Below are positions 61,522 to 64,000 of a stretch of 64,000 bases of DNA, piece after piece; within the stretch, counting starts at the first letter, position 1; each line of letters begins with the position of its first letter. A program made the position numbers and the translations under genes. A model generated the notes under the pieces. That model was not told the origin of the DNA. It did no database searches and saw only the letters and a program-made list of their open reading frames with translations. The DNA is from Streptomyces glaucescens (lineage in GTDB: Bacteria; Actinomycetota; Actinomycetes; Streptomycetales; Streptomycetaceae), in assembly GCF_000761215.1 (NCBI RefSeq), contig NZ_CP009438.1, positions 6,552,501 to 6,616,500 of the forward strand, given 5' to 3'.

Positions 61522-62772
61522 TCACCGGGTCCCGGCGGGGCCGGCCGCCGGCAGCACCGGGCCGCGTTCCAGCCGGTCGTCCAGCATCAGCCCGTAGCTC
61601 TGGCCGCGGGCGACGGTGTCGAAGAAGGCGTACATCATCAGGTCGCGCAGCCGGCACAGCGGGGTGCTGTGCACGAGGCCCAGCGTGCCGATCCGCCACG
61701 AGGTGCTGACCATGTCCGCGGTCCGCTCCCGGCGGGCGGCCTCGAACGCGCGCAGCGCCCGCGGCACCTCGTCGGGAGGGGTCCGGCCGAGCAGGCCGGC
61801 CAGCGCCACACCGCTCTCGATGGCCTGCCCCGCGCCCTGGCTGAGGTTCAGCGTCATCGGGTGGGCGGCGTCCCCGACCAGGACGACGCGGCCGTGCGCC
61901 CAGCCGCCGCCGGGTGGCCGGTCGTGGACGGCGATCGGCAGGATCGCCTCCTCGTCGGTGGAGGCGATGATCCGCCCGACCGGGTCCGGCCAGTGCCGGT
62001 AGGCGGCGGCCAGCTCGTCGCGACGGCTGTGGCGCAGGGTGTCCAGGCCGGTGGCGGCCCGGTCGCTGGTGATGGCGTCCCAGTAGACCTCGTTCTCGTC
62101 GAGCCGGCAGTACAGGAACCGCAGGCCGCCCCTGCCCCACAGGTTGAAGAACGTGCCCGTGGGCACCAGGGACTCGCCGGGGAGCCGGGTGATGGCCTGC
62201 CAGGCCGTGTAGCCCGCGTACCGCGGGGGCGGCTCGAAGCCGCGCCGCATCCGCGCGCGCACCGTCGAGCGCAGCCCGTCCGCGCCGATCAGCACGTCAC
62301 CGCGGGCGGTGGACCCGTCCGCGAAGTGCGCGGTCACCCCCTCGTCGTCCTCGGTCCAGCCGGTGAGCCGGGAACCGAGCCGGATGCGGTGGTCGCCCAC
62401 GGCGTGGGTGAGCACCTTGTGCAGGGCGGACCGCCGCAGGGCGCAGGCCGGCGCCCCGCAGCGCTCCGACGGCCCGTCCAGGTGCCAGCGCGCCAGCCGC
62501 CTGCCGGTGTCGGAGCGGAACTCGTGGAAGCGCATCCGCACGGAGTCCGCGGCGACGGCCTCGTCGAGACCGATCCTGCGCAGGGCCAGGAAGGCGTTGT
62601 GCCAGAGCATGAAGCCGCCGCCGGTCAGCAGCAGCCCCGGGGTGCGGCGCGCCTCGAACACCTCCGTCTCGATGCCCTGCCGCAGCAGGCCCGCCGCCGT
62701 GGTGAGCCCGCCGATGCCGGCCCCGATCACCAGGGCCTTGCGGATGGTCGCCGCCTCTCGGTTGGTCGCCAT
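61522..62772 (-). CDS. FAD-dependent aromatic monooxygenase
   Basis: 416 residues from the ATG at 62772. The FAD motif KALVIGAGIGGLTTAAGLLR, the DG motif LIGADGLRSTVRARM and RVVLVGDAAHPMTLNLSQGA show a single-component class A hydroxylase of the salicylate / 6-hydroxynicotinate hydroxylase size, without the extra C-terminal domain seen in the pigment hydroxylase. Probably hydroxylates or opens a polyketide ring. It lies in a minus-strand block with ABM, SDR and DUF1772 genes, 14 bases after the ABM stop. Confidence 0.92.
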   Translation of the reverse strand: MATNREAATIRKALVIGAGIGGLTTAAGLLRQGIETEVFEARRTPGLLLTGGGFMLWHNAFLALRRIGLDEAVAADSVRMRFHEFRSDTGRRLARWHLDGPSERCGAPACALRRSALHKVLTHAVGDHRIRLGSRLTGWTEDDEGVTAHFADGSTARGDVLIGADGLRSTVRARMRRGFEPPPRYAGYTAWQAITRLPGESLVPTGTFFNLWGRGGLRFLYCRLDENEVYWDAITSDRAATGLDTLRHSRRDELAAAYRHWPDPVGRIIASTDEEAILPIAVHDRPPGGGWAHGRVVLVGDAAHPMTLNLSQGAGQAIESGVALAGLLGRTPPDEVPRALRAFEAARRERTADMVSTSWRIGTLGLVHSTPLCRLRDLMMYAFFDTVARGQSYGLMLDDRLERGPVLPAAGPAGTR

Positions 62773-62786
62773 GACAGTCGTCCGGC

Positions 62787-63107
62787 TCAGCCGTGCGACG
62801 GGACGCCGTCGAGCCGGGCGCGCAGGTCGTAGATCCGCCGCTCGATGCCGCCGCCGCTCCAGTACGGGAACATGGGCGCCGCCGTCTCGCGGTGGCCGGG
62901 GGCGTCCTCCCAGGCGCGGAACGCCTCCTCGCTCTCCCACTCCGCGAGCAGGACGTAACGGCCGGGCTCCTCGGCGTCGCGCAGCAGTTCGTCGCGGAGG
63001 TGGCCGGGGGTGCCGCGGACCGCGGCGGTGACGGAACGGTACGCCTCCTCGAAGGCGTCCCGGTCCTTCTCCTGGATCCGGGCGGACACCATGACACGTA
63101 TGGGCAT
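62787..63107 (-). CDS. ABM-type monooxygenase (copy A)
   Basis: 106 residues from the ATG at 63107, preceded by GAGAGGTAA. MPIRVMVSARIQEKDRDAFE and LLAEWESEEAFRAWEDAPGH fit the antibiotic-biosynthesis-monooxygenase ferredoxin fold: small cofactor-free oxygenases, or cyclases, that act on anthrone-type polyketides. It starts six bases from the stop of the second ABM gene on the same strand. It shares the EWES-x-EA phrase with the ABM protein at 39136. Confidence 0.85.
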   Translation of the reverse strand: MPIRVMVSARIQEKDRDAFEEAYRSVTAAVRGTPGHLRDELLRDAEEPGRYVLLAEWESEEAFRAWEDAPGHRETAAPMFPYWSGGGIERRIYDLRARLDGVPSHG

Positions 63108-63112
63108 GACGG

Positions 63113-63427
63113 TTACCTCTCCTCGGTGGGCCGGGCGGGAATGTGGGCGACGGTCTCCAGGACCCGCCGGCGGGCGGAGGCGCGGAAGGTCTCCAGCCGG
63201 GCGCTCAGCTCCGCCCGCTGCGGACTGTTCCGGAAGGCCTCCAGGGAGGCCCGGTCGGCCCAGTCGGCCATGATCAGATGCAGGTGCGGGTCGTGCGGGT
63301 CGCGCAGCAGGGTCTGCCCGGCGCATCCGGGCAGCAGCGCCGCCGCCCGTGCGGTCTCCAGCCAGGTGGCCCGGAACTCGTCCTCGCGGCCCTCGTGGAC
63401 CCGCATCTCCAGTACGGTGCGCAGCAC
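63113..63427 (-). CDS. ABM-type monooxygenase (copy B)
   Basis: 104 residues from the GTG at 63427. LEMRVHEGREDEFRATWLET, HLHLIMADWADRASLEAFRN and FRASARRRVLE fit the ABM / TcmI-like dimeric ferredoxin fold. It is sandwiched between an SDR and the first ABM gene with very short gaps, so it belongs to the same minus-strand operon. Two different ABM proteins together suggest heterodimers or two successive oxidation or cyclisation steps. Confidence 0.82.
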   Translation of the reverse strand: MLRTVLEMRVHEGREDEFRATWLETARAAALLPGCAGQTLLRDPHDPHLHLIMADWADRASLEAFRNSPQRAELSARLETFRASARRRVLETVAHIPARPTEER

Positions 63428-63446
63428 GGGTGGGGTTCCCTTCCGG

Positions 63447-64000
63447 TCAGATGCCGCCGTCGGCGTCGAGCGTGGCCCCGGTGACGTACCGGGAGGCGGG
63501 CGAGACCAGGAAGAGCACCACGTCCGCGATCTCCTCCGGCCGGCCCAGCCGGCGCAGCGAGATCATCTCCTCGTAGCGGGCCCGCCCCTGAGCGGTCACC
63601 GCCTTCATCTGGTCCGTCTCCACCAGGCCCGAGGCGACACAGTTGACCCGCACCCCCCGCGGCCCGAGTTCCTTGGCCAGCGCCCGGGTCAGGCCCATCA
63701 CCCCGGCCTTGGAGGCCACGTAGTGCGCGGCGCCGGGCATCCCGTGGTGGGCCACGGCGGAGCTGACGTTGACGACCGAGGCGGCGTCGGCGAGATACGG
63801 CAGCGCCGCGCGGATCACCTGGTACATCCCCGTCAGGTTGGTGTCGAGGATGCGGTGCCACTCCTGCGGGGACAGCCGCTCCAGCGGCAGATGGCTGATC
63901 ACCCCGGCGTTGTTCACCACGGCGTCGATGGCCCCGTGGGTGCCGTGCGCGGTGGTCACCAGCCGCTCCACCTGCTCCGGGTCGGCGATGTCGCACCGCA
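63447..64000 (-). CDS. SDR (FabG-like ketoreductase), partial
   Basis: The gene runs off the right edge; about 184 codons of the C-terminal part are present. NNAGVISHLPLERLSPQEWH, the Ser in NVSSAVAHHG and the Tyr-Lys pair in AAHYVASKAG are intact, and it ends in RYVTGATLDADGGI, typical of FabG-like reductases. The upstream fragment reads CRIADPEQVERLV. In type II PKS clusters such enzymes reduce the C9 carbonyl or a later quinone. It heads the visible part of the ABM-FAD-DUF1772-SDR block. Confidence 0.93.
   Translation of the reverse strand, partial: RCDIADPEQVERLVTTAHGTHGAIDAVVNNAGVISHLPLERLSPQEWHRILDTNLTGMYQVIRAALPYLADAASVVNVSSAVAHHGMPGAAHYVASKAGVMGLTRALAKELGPRGVRVNCVASGLVETDQMKAVTAQGRARYEEMISLRRLGRPEEIADVVLFLVSPASRYVTGATLDADGGI

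Overview
The window is high-GC actinobacterial DNA, almost certainly a Streptomyces chromosome. The evidence is very strong third-position GC, frequent GTG starts, ATGA/GTGA translational coupling, SpoIIE-type phosphatases, a monomeric NADP isocitrate dehydrogenase, a complete whiE-type spore-pigment polyketide operon and a second set of aromatic-polyketide tailoring genes. No rRNA, CRISPR array, insertion sequence or prophage was recognised. One tRNA, tRNA-Pro(GGG), is present.

Layout. (1) 1-5.6 kb: start of an EamA-type transporter (cut by the left edge), a divergent LysR regulator, an NAD(P)-binding reductase, tRNA-Pro, an astacin-like metalloprotease without a signal peptide, and a LuxR-type AAA regulator. 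(2) 5.9-11.25 kb: a compact divergent module of a TPR-CHAT (caspase-like) protease, a cytoplasmic subtilisin-like S8 protease, an ECF sigma factor and a 185-residue protein of unknown function. This is the best candidate for a little-described signalling or conflict system. (3) 11.3-18.5 kb: N-formylglutamate amidohydrolase family protein, isocitrate dehydrogenase, a WD40-like gene remnant, an MscS channel, an APC permease and a conserved hypothetical. (4) 18.7-29.2 kb: a kinase / GlpA-like / FAD-NAD oxidoreductase operon behind a perfect 17-bp palindrome, an SDR, an ABC exporter, a GAF-PAS-GAF-PP2C phosphatase and two small genes.

(5) 29.6-41.2 kb: a spore-pigment type II PKS locus. Seven co-directional genes match whiE ORFI-ORFVII in order: SchA/CurD-like protein, cupin, KS-alpha, chain-length factor, ACP, aromatase, TcmI-type cyclase. 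They are followed convergently by a whiE-ORFVIII-like FAD hydroxylase with an amidohydrolase, then a P450, a second SchA/CurD-like ABM protein and a GMC oxidoreductase. The chain-length factor carries Glu where antibiotic PKSs usually have Gln, as reported for spore-pigment systems. A large SpoIIE-type phosphatase fused to an RsbW-like ATPase lies directly beyond it.

(6) 43.9-64 kb: regulators (AraC, PadR, an atypical response regulator lacking the phospho-acceptor Asp), a degenerate adenylation-like protein, an MMPL exporter behind two tandem palindromes, and tailoring enzymes. These include two CtcP-like flavin-dependent halogenases, an O-methyltransferase, an acyltransferase-3, SnoaL-like and cupin proteins, three SDRs (one without the catalytic Tyr), a DUF1772 anthrone-oxygenase-like protein, an FAD monooxygenase and two ABM monooxygenases. 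No KS, CLF or ACP belonging to this second set is inside the window. It reads as one flank of a halogenated aromatic polyketide cluster continuing past base 64,000, although it could also draw on the spore-pigment PKS.

Limits: all calls come from reading translations, motifs and spacing by eye. No database search, profile search or alignment was run, and family names rest on recognised motifs and remembered homologues.
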